From Porodaedalea pini (taxonomy: Eukaryota; Basidiomycota; Agaricomycetes; Hymenochaetales; Hymenochaetaceae), in contig NBAY01000121.1 of NCBI GenBank assembly GCA_002794775.1, positions 1-64,000 on the forward strand: DNA of 64,000 bases, read 5' to 3'. This document shows positions 46,251-57,249 of this stretch, one piece after another. The position numbers and the translations under genes were made by a program. Each line of letters begins with the position of its first letter. Positions within the stretch are counted from its first letter, which is position 1. A model generated the notes under the pieces. That model saw nothing but the letters and a program-made list of their open reading frames with translations. It was not told the origin of the DNA and made no database searches.

Positions 46251-47157
46251 CCTAAAAAAGTATTGGAATGATGAGCTTAATTGATGGCCAATCATTGAAC
46301 TTTGAATTGATAGGAGCTGGTACTTTATTTCACCCTTTTTTCATTTTACAATATGAGTACATAGCTTACTTGTCCATGTCAGCTATCCATTTGCCTTAGA
46401 GCTCAGGAAACATGAATTCTTTTGTTGTTCTCATTTCTTTCTCTTGAACATCATGTGCACATCATCATACAACTGCTGTGTTGCTGCGAAGTCCAACTAT
46501 GTATAATTTTGAACAACAAGCTGGATGGCCCTACTTACTTCAGAGCTGCTTAGAATGGCTGTTATATTGTATCTCATACATCTCAGACTTGTCAAAGCAC
46601 TAGTAGTAGATGTTAGGTCAAGATTTGAACTCGACCATCACAAAATTTTGCATCAAATGATATACACTTTTGGGAATGATAATGACACAGTAATGATTGG
46701 ACCAGACTAAATTAGGTTATATGTAGCTTTAATGGGATGACAAGGCTTCCTAAAGGCTTATAAGTGTGCATAATAATTGTGCAAGGTTGTAAGGGTAATT
46801 TAAGACTTTCCACAACGATATAAGGGCATGAAATAGTTGTACATATGTTTCATGCAAATGTAATGTGCTGGAAAGTCTGTCACTTTTATAATAAGCAAGG
46901 CGTAAGTTTTGCAAGCGTCTCATATACTTGTGTAAGACTTTGGTGGTTATATACAATGCTTATAAGCATCTCTGCAAGTATTACATGGAAAGTATAATTG
47001 CATTAAATACCTGAAGAACTATGTCATATAACTACAATTGCATTAAATACATGAGGAACTATGCCATATAATTACAATGTATCCTATCCAATAATGAGTG
47101 ATGCTACAGCAGTGAGACGGGAACATTACAGTGCATAGAGGGAATGCGATTGAAATA
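46251..47157. other. 3' flank of kinase 4 and AT-rich spacer
   Basis: Up to about 46640 the DNA is homologous to the 3' flank of kinase 3 (40910-41235), marking the right end of the tandem array. The kinase 4 version has lost most CpG sites present in the kinase 3 version. From 46640 to 47157 no gene or recognisable repeat is seen. Confidence 0.5.
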
Positions 47158-48812
47158 TCAAACAAAGGTCTCAATGTAGAATGAGATCAAGGGACAGAAG
47201 TCCTTCATACTGGCACCTATGCTCATGGGGAAGCCAGGCCACACCTTCAGAATGAGGAAAAGGGCCTCGACAGAGCCATCGTCCAATTGTTCTCCCCAGT
47301 ACTCCCTTATTGGCTTCCGTATGTCAGGAATAACAGTGGTCGAGCTGTCAGTGGTGCCGAGATAGATGTGGCTCAATAGAGCATTCCATTGCTGATGCTC
47401 GTCCATTGTCATGCATTTGCGCAGCAGGATCAGTTGATCAAGCGCATACAACTCGTACCAGAATACAAGCTCAGAAAGTTCCCACTGGACTTCCATTTGA
47501 AGGACCTTGTTGCGGCCTATGCAGTCCATTGAGATGGATTTACCATGCCATACCTGTTGCTTAGTTCGATTGAATGGCTCCAAGTGGCACTCGATGCCAA
47601 ACACGACCTTGATGGTCACCTTGTCAGAAATTTGTTGCTGTTTCGTGGGAGGCAAGTCGCTCGCATCTGGCATGTCACGATCATACAAAGAGAGAGAGAT
47701 GTGACTGGCAGCCTGTCTGGACAGACTGGCATCTAGTACTGAAGGCATCCTGTTGTAGATGCGCTCTATGAATGGATCAGCAGTGTTCAGTGGGAGCGGC
47801 GTGGACTTCATGTAGTCACTGTGCATGATGGTCTTCCAGTCTCGCAGCCTGCGCCATATTGACTTGTCGAAGATGCCACCTTTGAGGAGCATATCAATCA
47901 ATGTAGACCGTATACAGATGTAGTTGAGATAAAGATCTGCCATCTTTTCTGTGCTGGGGTGGATGAGCAGGAAAGGTGGAGGGAGTGGGTAGAGTGCAGT
48001 GTGGGTCTTGTTCTGGCCTATGGTGCCGAGTCTCATCAGACTGCCCAACATGACCTTGTGGTACAAAGGCAGGTCTGGTCGACCATCAACTCCATTTGGT
48101 ATGCGGAGGATACGAGTGTAGTTAATGTAAGGCTCACTTTGCGCCTTCTGCTTCCCCTTGTTCTCTGCCTTTTCTTTCTTGGCCCTCTTCTTAAAGCTCT
48201 TCTTCTTTGAAGGTACGTTCACCCGGGACGTTGCATCAGTGGAAGGGACTGAAGACAAAGGTATTGAAGGAGGAGCCTGAGTGTGTTTCATAGCAGATGA
48301 TGATGACGAAGGATGACTGAAAGCAGGAGCTCCGGGTTGATGATTCTGAAAGCCATACATTTGCTCAAGGAGCTCGCTGATATCATCTTCTACCATGAAC
48401 TGACTCCTTGACAGATCTTGCAAATGCACATCCAGTTGAAAGCTAAAGCCATCATGAAGAGGCCTTCCTTTAAATTGGAATAAGCTGCTTTCAACATACT
48501 TCAACCATAGAACACAATCCTGGATGGCAAAAATTTTTCCATCTAACTGTTCATGCCGACAAATGAACCACACAGGTATACCGATCCAATAGAGGTGGTT
48601 GACAACAGAGGGCTCAGTAGTGAATGCGCCGTGAACAGGCAGGATCTCTGTTTCATAGGATTGCTTCAACTTGATGCGCGGCAGCATGACATTGAGGTAC
48701 ATATGCAGCCCATGCAGTTCGAGAATGGAGTGCTGGATGTCGCATACAGTGAACAATGTCTGCCACCAGCTGCTTTTCAGGAGGCAAAGGCGCTCGACTC
48801 CAAACTGGCCTG

Positions 48813-48982
48813 TCTTATGATAATACTGTTTATGCAACCTATTTACTTATGACTTCACTTGTTTACTCACATGACTATGACTTCCTACTTGTTATAGTAT
48901 GCTATTCAATTGTACTGTATATAAGGACAGGCACTCTCGCCCCTAATCTATAGCTTTGTCCCACTTTTCTGCTCGTCTAAGA
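48813..48982 (+). repeat. 5' LTR of copia element
   Basis: 170 bp, TCTTATGATA...CGTCTAAGA; contains the TATA box TATATAAGG (about 48918-48926). Confidence 0.95.
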
Positions 48983-48993
48983 GGTTATGAGCC
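48983..48993 (+). other. Primer-binding site, initiator-tRNA anticodon-loop type
   Basis: GGTTATGAGCC is complementary to GGCUCAUAACC, the conserved anticodon stem-loop of eukaryotic initiator methionine tRNA, not to a tRNA 3' end. Drosophila copia and yeast Ty5 prime this way with a half-tRNA. Confidence 0.75.
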
Positions 48994-49030
48994 TTGGCTC
49001 CCTCCTACTCATTGCACTCCTCACTATTGC

Positions 49031-52000
49031 ATGTCAGACCGTCCTCCTCATTCACCAACACCACCACTACCAACTACTCCTAAACCAACTACTAGCACTT
49101 ATCCTTGCACTCGTGCACAAACACAGGCTGAACAACTAGTCGCAACTACTAGCGGCACTACTCAAACTCCTACTCCACCCATATCTACTGCCACACCAGC
49201 GCAACTTGAGCGCAACTTTGAAACACTACCGCCAATACTAGAGCACGTTACTCCACCTACTGAATCATCAGAAGGCGAACTAACTGATCCTACTACAGTG
49301 CCTCCTACTCGCACTCAGCGCATTCCCCGCTGCGAATCACCAATAATGTCAGCACTTAAAGCGGGTGAAATAATCAAACTATTTGATGGCATCGAACCAC
49401 TCGACGGTGTCAAGAACTGGAAACTCTGGATATTCCGTATCTTCCAGGCTATCAATGCCACTGGCCACCCAACTCTTATGGAGGCAGGGCCATCCAATCC
49501 AGAAGAAAATGTCATTGCAAATGCCATCTATGCGGGTGTAATCAAAAACATCCCTGACAAAATACTCAGAAACTACTTAGGCGTAACTCAAGTACACGTC
49601 CTACTTAAACAACTAAAGGCGCGTTACGACATACAAACTACAGTAACTAACGCGTTAAATGAAGGAGCGTTATTCAACGTCCGAGGCCATGTGTCTCAAC
49701 TTGACAAAACTTTGGATGAACTCGAACGATGCCACGCTGAACTTTGCGCTCATGGAAAACAACCAGCCGACTCAACTTACTTGGCAGCAATAACCGCGGC
49801 GATACCACCGCAATATAAATATGTCATAACTCAACTCGAACTTCAAATAAACGCCGTGAACGAATACAATAAGAATAATGACGACCACGAGGATCTTGTT
49901 CTTACTCCGAACCGACTTATCCAAGAAACTCGTCAGGCCTTTGCAAACTGGAGCGCGGCAAATACTCGAAGAAATCCAATCGCCGCCACGCACCCTTACC
50001 AAAGCGAGGCTACTCACCCCTACTTTAGAGGGCGAGGCGGACACACTCGAGGTCGCGGCCGAGGCCGTGGCCGATTTGGAACTTATAGAGGCCGAGGACG
50101 CGGCCACAGAGGATACTCAAATAACTCCGATAACTCGAACTCAGGGAACTCTAATCCCTTTGTTAAATGTTATAACTGTAACAACTACGGGCATCAATCA
50201 CCTGACTGCCCTCAGCCGTGGACTCAGAAGACTAAAGATGCCATGGCAAAGAAAGGGATTCAGGAGCATGCGAAACCTCCGACCACTGCCCACTCGCATC
50301 AGGCGAGCACGTCGAACACGGCAAACGTACCTGCGACCGCTTCCACTTCCACTGCAGTCGCCCAAGCACACCAAGCGACAAATGTTGAAATGCCCAACTT
50401 CCCACAGACGCCACCATTCACTGCGACGATAACTGAAATAACCGATGACGTCACTATGCAGTTCGACAATGAATCTGCACTTTTCGACTTCTTACACGAC
50501 GATCACTACATGGATGCTATTGAAAACTTTGAGGCGAATCATGTAAGCGCCACAGCCATTTACTTAAAAGAAAATTATGCTAATAAACTTTATCATACTA
50601 TGGATATTATTGATTCTGGCGCCACTCTTCACTTAACTCCTTATTTTAACCGACTTACTAATGTCAAACAAACTGACCCAATCTCTGTTATAACCGCTAA
50701 CTCACAAACTTTTATTACTTCAACTATAGGGATTTTAACTGTTGAGATCCCGAATGGTGATACTGTAAGCACCATCACTATTAAAGATGTTTATTATGCT
50801 AAAGAAATGCACATGACGCTACTAAGCCAGTCTAAACTTTGCGCAGAAGGATATGAATTTATTTATAAAGGAAATTTGTGTACAATAAAGGCACCTAGCG
50901 GTGAAATATGCGGTCAAATTCAATGTAAAAATAACCTGTACTCTATATTAAAACATTATCAAATGAGCGCTGTGAAATCAATCACTTTGTTTGAACTTCA
51001 TAAGAAACTCGGTCACTTAAGTTATACTTACCTCAAATGGCTACTTAAAAATCATCCTGAATCAATTCATTACAAAATTACTGACTCAACTGAAACTCAA
51101 TGTCGTGTTTGTGTCGAAGCAAATATTAAAAGAAATGTTATACCTAAAACTCAAACTTCTGAATTAGCTAAAAACTTTGGCGATCATTTTCATATGGATA
51201 TTTGGGGACCTGCGCCGACAACTGCTATTGGAAATTTTAAATATTTGTTAACTTTAGTCGACGACTGTACTAGATGGGTCCAAATGAGTTTACTTAAAAC
51301 TAAAGCGGATGGTTATACTGCTTACATCAAATGGGCTACTTTATTATCAACTCAATATGGAATTAAAATTAAAACACTACAATCCGATAATGATACTGTC
51401 TTTTTATCAAATGACTTTCAACTCTTTTTAGACAGTCAAGGAACTGTGCGAAAACTAACTGTACATGATACTCCACAACAAAATGGTGTAGCTGAGCGAA
51501 CTCATCAAACAATACTAAATCAAGTTAGATCAAACTTACTAGGACATAAATTACCGGACAAGCTCTGGGGAGAAGCCGTTAACTACTCAACCTTTATACA
51601 TAATAGAACACCTAAAGCGGCAATTAACTTTGTCTCTCCATACTTTAAACGATTCAATAAAGCTTATATTTTTGATAACTTACATGAATTTGGCACTCAT
51701 GACATTTTCAGAGAAGAAAATACTAATAAACTAACTCCTAAAGGATCCTACGGCCGATGGCTATGTTGGGATGAAGAAAGTAAAGGACATAGAATTTATC
51801 ATGATCAGAAAATAACTGTTGAAAGAAATGTCCAATTTCTCGAAGTTGCACCTTCTCGAATTGAAGGGGAGCAAACTGATACCCCACTAGAAAACAATCA
51901 AAACAACCCTACTGAAACTACTGAACCAAGAAGATCAGAGCGACAAAGAAAACCAACTAAATGTTCTAGAGGACTAGATTATACTGAAGAACTTAACCTT

Positions 52001-53488
52001 GCCATTTACTTAACTGAATTCAATGAATTTAATAATGAACAACTTGGCGACCCCATCACTTTTCAACAAGCAATTAAGCGACCAGATGCACTTAGATGGG
52101 CTAAAGCCATGAAAGATGAAATTGAAACATTAAAAGAAAGACAAACTTGGGAATACGTTTACCCACCTACTAATGCAAATATCATTGGCACTAAATTTGT
52201 TTACAAAACTAAACGGTTAGCCGATGGCCGAATTGACAAATACAAAGCAAGACTAGTTGTGCAAGGATATGCGCAACAGGAAGGAATTGATTTTTACTCA
52301 GATGACCTATTTGCACCAGTAGCACGACTTAGTACTGTGCGAACTATACTTTCCTGGGCAGCAACTAATGACTATGAAATACATCAAATAGATATCAAAT
52401 CAGCCTACTTGTATGGTGAACTAGAAGACGGTGAAGAAATTTACATCAAACCACCACCAGGATATAATAAACTATTACCTGACTTAAAACCTGGTCAAAT
52501 ACTAAAATTAAAGAAAGCACTATATGGATTAAAACAAGCAGGAAGATGTTGGTACAAGAAACTAATGTCAATCTTAACCAAAATAGGACTAACTAGATCA
52601 GATAATGACAACGCAGTCTTTTTCAAAACAGAAAATAATAAAACTATACTAGTATTATTTGTACATGTCGATGACATTACAATAGCTGCGAAATCAACTA
52701 AACTATTAACTGAACTAAAAACTCAAATTAGAAATGAAGTTACTTACACTGATGGAAATGAAATTCATTGGTTACTTGGAATTGAAATCAAACGTAACCG
52801 TCAAACTAAAACTATAGTGTTAAAACAACAAAATTATATTGAAACTATTATCAAACGCTATAACTTAGAAAATGCTAAACTAAAGAATTCTCCTATGGAG
52901 CCAGAGAGACAATTATCAACTGATGACGCACCAGCCGATGATGAAGAACTTACTTACATGGAAAAGGTACCTTATATGAACATGGTTGGAGCACTGCGAT
53001 ATGCAGCAGACTGTACCAGGCCAGATATTGCCTATACATGTGGAATACTCGCGAGATATTTAACTAACCCTGGTATTAAACATTTTGATGCCGCAAAACA
53101 ATGTTTTCAATACTTACACTCAACTAAGGACTATTGGCTCATACTCGGTGGAACTGAAAATACTCAACTTACTGGATACACTGACTCTGATGGAATGACA
53201 ACTGAAGGGCATAAAGCCATATCCGGATACTTCTTTAAACTTGGCAATTCAATAACATCATGGTCAAGCAAGAGACAAACTTTAGTGTCATTAGCCGTAG
53301 CTGAAGCTGAACTTATTGCACTAGCTTATGCGACTCAGGAGGCTATTTGGCTAAAAAGACTTGTGAATGAGGTTCTACAGGCTTCGTTTACGCCTACTAC
53401 AATTTTTACTGATAATCAAGCCATTATTACTATGGCAACTGATCCTGAGCGTAAATATTCTCAAAGAACTAAACATATTGACATATGA
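49031..53488 (+). CDS. Copia Gag-Pol polyprotein, 1485 aa, premature stop near end
   Basis: The ATG at 49031 is the first suitable start after the primer-binding site; the frame is open further upstream into the LTR but without an ATG. Order: Pro/Thr-rich start; Gag with CCHC knuckle CYNCNNYGHQSPDC (about residue 380) after an Arg/Gly-rich stretch; protease DSGATLHLT (about 527); integrase zinc motif (HKKLGHL...CRVC) and DDE core (HMDIWG, SDNDTVF, QNGVAERTH); reverse transcriptase with HVDDITIA (about 1212); RNase H ending RTKHIDI. A TGA at 53486-53488 interrupts the frame, which would otherwise continue 49 more codons (KDFFRDHIDKG to LTRA) to 53638. The stop can be a CGA to TGA transition. 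All catalytic residues lie before it. Confidence 0.93.
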   Translation: MSDRPPHSPTPPLPTTPKPTTSTYPCTRAQTQAEQLVATTSGTTQTPTPPISTATPAQLERNFETLPPILEHVTPPTESSEGELTDPTTVPPTRTQRIPRCESPIMSALKAGEIIKLFDGIEPLDGVKNWKLWIFRIFQAINATGHPTLMEAGPSNPEENVIANAIYAGVIKNIPDKILRNYLGVTQVHVLLKQLKARYDIQTTVTNALNEGALFNVRGHVSQLDKTLDELERCHAELCAHGKQPADSTYLAAITAAIPPQYKYVITQLELQINAVNEYNKNNDDHEDLVLTPNRLIQETRQAFANWSAANTRRNPIAATHPYQSEATHPYFRGRGGHTRGRGRGRGRFGTYRGRGRGHRGYSNNSDNSNSGNSNPFVKCYNCNNYGHQSPDCPQPWTQKTKDAMAKKGIQEHAKPPTTAHSHQASTSNTANVPATASTSTAVAQAHQATNVEMPNFPQTPPFTATITEITDDVTMQFDNESALFDFLHDDHYMDAIENFEANHVSATAIYLKENYANKLYHTMDIIDSGATLHLTPYFNRLTNVKQTDPISVITANSQTFITSTIGILTVEIPNGDTVSTITIKDVYYAKEMHMTLLSQSKLCAEGYEFIYKGNLCTIKAPSGEICGQIQCKNNLYSILKHYQMSAVKSITLFELHKKLGHLSYTYLKWLLKNHPESIHYKITDSTETQCRVCVEANIKRNVIPKTQTSELAKNFGDHFHMDIWGPAPTTAIGNFKYLLTLVDDCTRWVQMSLLKTKADGYTAYIKWATLLSTQYGIKIKTLQSDNDTVFLSNDFQLFLDSQGTVRKLTVHDTPQQNGVAERTHQTILNQVRSNLLGHKLPDKLWGEAVNYSTFIHNRTPKAAINFVSPYFKRFNKAYIFDNLHEFGTHDIFREENTNKLTPKGSYGRWLCWDEESKGHRIYHDQKITVERNVQFLEVAPSRIEGEQTDTPLENNQNNPTETTEPRRSERQRKPTKCSRGLDYTEELNLAIYLTEFNEFNNEQLGDPITFQQAIKRPDALRWAKAMKDEIETLKERQTWEYVYPPTNANIIGTKFVYKTKRLADGRIDKYKARLVVQGYAQQEGIDFYSDDLFAPVARLSTVRTILSWAATNDYEIHQIDIKSAYLYGELEDGEEIYIKPPPGYNKLLPDLKPGQILKLKKALYGLKQAGRCWYKKLMSILTKIGLTRSDNDNAVFFKTENNKTILVLFVHVDDITIAAKSTKLLTELKTQIRNEVTYTDGNEIHWLLGIEIKRNRQTKTIVLKQQNYIETIIKRYNLENAKLKNSPMEPERQLSTDDAPADDEELTYMEKVPYMNMVGALRYAADCTRPDIAYTCGILARYLTNPGIKHFDAAKQCFQYLHSTKDYWLILGGTENTQLTGYTDSDGMTTEGHKAISGYFFKLGNSITSWSSKRQTLVSLAVAEAELIALAYATQEAIWLKRLVNEVLQASFTPTTIFTDNQAIITMATDPERKYSQRTKHIDI

Positions 53489-53645
53489 AAAGATTTCTTT
53501 AGAGATCATATTGATAAAGGAACTATTACTGTTAAATACATCCCCACTGAACATAATATTGCTGATTTACTCACTAAAGCACTTTCAGTAACTTTACTCA
53601 AGCGCTTTGTAGAACAACTTAAACTAACACGCGCTTGAAGGGGAG

Positions 53646-53815
53646 TCTTATGATAATACTGTTTATGCAACCTATTTACTTATGACTTCACTTGTTTACT
53701 CACATGACTATGACTTCCTACTTGTTATAGTATGCTATTCAATTGTACTGTATATAAGGACAGGCACTCTCGCCCCTAATCTATAGCTTTGTCCCACTTT
53801 TCTGCTCGTCTAAGA
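53646..53815 (+). repeat. 3' LTR of copia element
   Basis: 170 bp, same sequence as the 5' LTR; followed by the target duplication GCCTG (53816-53820). Confidence 0.95.
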
Positions 53816-55200
53816 GCCTGCTTGCAAGCACCGCCTGTATGTCTTGTCCATTCTGTTGTCAGACCGTTCTTGCCTGCATATTGAGCCACTAGTTTGCATT
53901 TTCGCTGCTATCAAGAGCAGTGCAGTTTCCAAATTGTCGATAAGTTCTTGACACAACTGGCCGACTTGCATCTGTGGTTCGTTGTCGTGCCAGTGCTCCT
54001 TGTTACCATCCTTGTCAAGCAGGAGGACCTCCATAAAGTCCTCAGACTCTTTGGGATCGTACAAAGGAATGTCTATGATGAGAGAACAAAGGCGCACAAA
54101 GCTACCCATGGTGTTATTCACATTGAATGGGATGCAAGCGTGATGGATGGAAGTTTCTGAGAAAAATTGGGGCCATCAGCTGTATTCATGATCTCCCCAA
54201 AAGCCATCGACATGTTTGATAACACCAAGTTTCTCATTCACTATTGGGTATTGTGGTACCCAGTTTGCATTCAGACTCGAGATGACATTCTTGTTATACT
54301 GCATATCCACCAAAACTTGGGCATCTAGGGCTCGTACTGGGTATACACTCTCATCTGCATGTGAATACTTTAGAATGCATTTTAGAATCAGCAGCTCGCA
54401 AATGTACCGAGATCATGCATCTTTTTCAAAGGTAAGGAATTCTGTTGTTGTCCTTCACTCCTCGAACAATGCTCATTGCCCCATGAGCCAAGCTCTTCGT
54501 CCCACTGGTACGAGCCTTGCTCCTTGTGCTCCGAGCCTTGCTCTTTGCCCCCCAAGCCTTGCTCTTTGCCCCCCGAGCCTTGCTCCTTGCCCCATGAGCC
54601 AAGCTCCCACTGGCACGAGCCTTGCTCTTCACCCCATGAGCTATTCTTGCCATTTGTACCATACCAAGAGTAATCACCTCCACTTGACATCTTAAGATAC
54701 GTCTGTCGCAAGTTACATGGTTGACGAAGGATTGAAATTTGGAGAACTTTGAGAAAGCCTTGATGTAGGATGAATCAGGATTGGACTGAAATGTCTTTGA
54801 AAATGTTTGAGCCTTCAGTGCATTCAAACAAGCAACTTTCTATGACACACCTCGCAATTTCAATCTGCCTCTCCACAGAGAAATCCTTGTAGTGTTGGGC
54901 CCTGAAGATGACGACCTTCAGCTCAGCAAATATGAATTGTAGCTGCTGAGATACACAAGACAGTTTGCTACTGCAGACCATCAATGATATGTCCACGAGT
55001 ATGCACTAGGCTGACTCTTAGGGACTTTGTGATGGTCGGGTGGGTTCTTCAGGTGGTGGTAATGGGTTGATTGATGGTGGGAGGCAACTTGAAGTCGTCG
55101 ACGAGAGTGGCAGCGGCAATGATCGACTTTGGACCGAGTCATCATGTGTGGGCCTGGTTGCATCCCTTCTAAATTCTATAATTTCTAATATTAATGGGGG

Positions 55201-57249
55201 CAATCAACAAATGCAAGCCACAACTTCCCACGGGTCTCAGTAAGGTGCGCCGATCCTCTTGGTGGTGCAGTGGAAGCACAAAATCTTTGGTTTCTGCAAG
55301 CTTCATACTACTCCACATGTACTTGAAAATCACAAAAAAACCATTATATATATTATAATTTGAGTGAGACTCAAATGATTCAAAGATAGATTGAGGGACT
55401 CTTCAGAAGTTCATTATCTATCAAAATACAAAAGTTTCTGTCACTAAATTGGCCATATCTCAACATATTAAACATTTCAGGAAATTTCATCAATTAAATT
55501 CCAGATTATCTACCAAAAAGCAAGTCTAGTTAATGATACTAGTCAAGATCTTGTTGTGCTGAATTGCAAGAGAGCTGGAAGGAGACAAAGGGTACTGTCA
55601 CAAAACACATTTAGTAATTCTCTAGGTGCCTTCCATCTACCAGAGAATACACACCTTATACTATCACTCCACAGTACACATCTTTCATTTTCATAAGTCA
55701 TCAGTTACAACCTGACTTTGCACCTTTTTGTACACTTGTGTACAGTCCAATGTAGTGCTCAATTTGTGCTTAGGTGTCAGCCATCCTATTATACCACTCT
55801 CTTTCTTTATTATAATAGACAGATACAAGCCCTGTATACACATTCAAACACTTTGTTTCATCAATTTCTATCTTATACTTTATGTTTTATGCACTGATTC
55901 CCACTCTGTCTGATATGCTGAGCACTCCACACTCACCTACGCACCAGCCAGCCCCTACAGCCAAGGAAAGGGAATCCCGACTTGGACTAGAATCCCAAAG
56001 TAGGATGTGGACCAATCCCACCGGTGGCCAACACCTCTCCCCCAACAAAAGTGAAAGTCCTGCAGGATTCACTTCAGGCTACCCCTCTGAGCAGACCAAG
56101 TAGGACTATTCATACACACAACTAATTGACCATTTAGGTATTGACCCTGGGCGTGCCCAATCTGCTGGGCACTCCCAGTGGGTGCGAGTTGGGTGTGCCC
56201 AATTTTTTTTACTGTGGGAAAGTTGGGTGCACCCAGATCATTTGGGCACTCCCAACTGGGCCTGCCCAGTTTTTGGGCACCCCCAGTGGGAGTGCCCTGG
56301 GAGTGCCCAGATATGTCACTGTCACTGACTGTCTGGGGGACTTTTGGGCACACCCAATTTGTTTTTGCCATAAAATCTAGGGGCTTTATAAATGCTGTAT
56401 TTTATTGTTTTTAATCCTACAATTTAGTGATCTTGCTATTGTTTAGTTTATGATTCATTAGCTATGTGACTGACCTTTGGTATGAATTGAATTTTGGTCA
56501 ACAGTAGTCTGGGTCAGACAGGAAAGAATGCTGAGCATGCTAGACACACAGGACAAAATGATATTTGTTGCTATTTGAGGGACTAAGATAATAAAGATAA
56601 TAGAGATAGTATTGAGCAGTTCTATATACTGTAAGACAAATGGAGAAATAGGGAAATTATACAGCAGTATGAGAGAAATGAAAATAAATATGAGTCAGCT
56701 AAAAGTGTAATGACTACCTAAGAAATCATTAATGGTATTCTAACATTAAACATTGGGAATCAAGCTCTAGCATTCTAACTATATCAGAGAGATTATATGT
56801 CATAGGCTCTATGAGAAGTTCCAACTAGAGTGATATAGCTGCACTGGACACTTAAGTAGAGCTATTTAAAATTAAACAAGTGCAAGGGTCTGATACATTA
56901 GGATCAGTTTGAATGCCTAAGTGGAGTAAAGAGTATAAACTAAGAGAGAAACTGAGATAGAAACATAGAAAGAGTATAAGCCCACTGGAGCATTCTTATC
57001 ATTTCTGACATGTTGCTGACCTTCTGAACATCATAACTTGACTTTGAGGTACTAAGCATTTAACACTCTGAGATACACAAAGTATCAATACAGTGTAAAA
57101 TCCCAGGATGCAGGGGAAGAGATTCAAAGTTGAAATGAAAGAGAGACTTGAAAGCAATCAGGCTTAAGCTGTGCTTAAATATTAGGCCTGGACTACTAAG
57201 CTTAAAAGATTAGATATGACTAGTTGACTGTATCTAAATCTTTTACAGG
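55201..57249. other. AT-rich non-coding region with relatives of the minisatellite unit
   Basis: No convincing gene; a 73-codon frame at 55882-56103 is Pro/Ser/Glu-rich and unassigned. At about 56145-56350 the motifs GGGTGCACCC, GGGCACTCCC and GTTGGGTGTGCCC recur, related to the array at 57250. The rest (56400-57240) is AT-rich with nothing recognised. Confidence 0.5.

Larger units (their letters stand above)
48813..53815 (+). mobile_element. Near-complete Ty1/copia element (5003 bp)
   Basis: Two 170-bp LTRs (48813-48982, 53646-53815), identical as far as I can read, enclose a single Gag-Pol frame. A perfect 5-bp target duplication GCCTG lies at 48808-48812 and 53816-53820. The LTR ends are TCTTA...TAAGA rather than TG...CA. 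An 11-nt primer-binding site directly follows the 5' LTR and a polypurine tract (GAAGGGGAG, 53637-53645) directly precedes the 3' LTR. Identical LTRs mean very recent insertion; one nonsense codon near the end of pol is the only visible defect. Confidence 0.97.
47158..55200 (-). pseudogene. Large gene of unknown family, split by a copia element
   Basis: The minus strand holds a long frame ending at the TGA 47160-47158 and running up to the copia insertion at 48812. It continues on the other side from 53816: the reading RRCLQAG joins QFGVERLCLLKSSWW once the element and one GCCTG are removed. Pieces upstream are 53816-54365 (interrupted by a TGA at about 54169), a Gly/Lys/Glu/Gln-rich repeat region (54390-54711, KEQGSGGKEQG) and weaker readings to about 55200. 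The protein has a Ser/Pro-rich then Lys-rich centre (SKKKSFKKRAKKEK) and a C-terminal globular part. I do not recognise the family. The element plus the nonsense codon make it non-functional here. Confidence 0.6.

Noticed and set aside
54476..54673. Pro/Cys/Ser-rich plus-strand repeat protein
   Set aside because: It is the antisense of the Gly/Lys/Glu/Gln repeat in the large minus-strand gene, whose frame continues on both sides.
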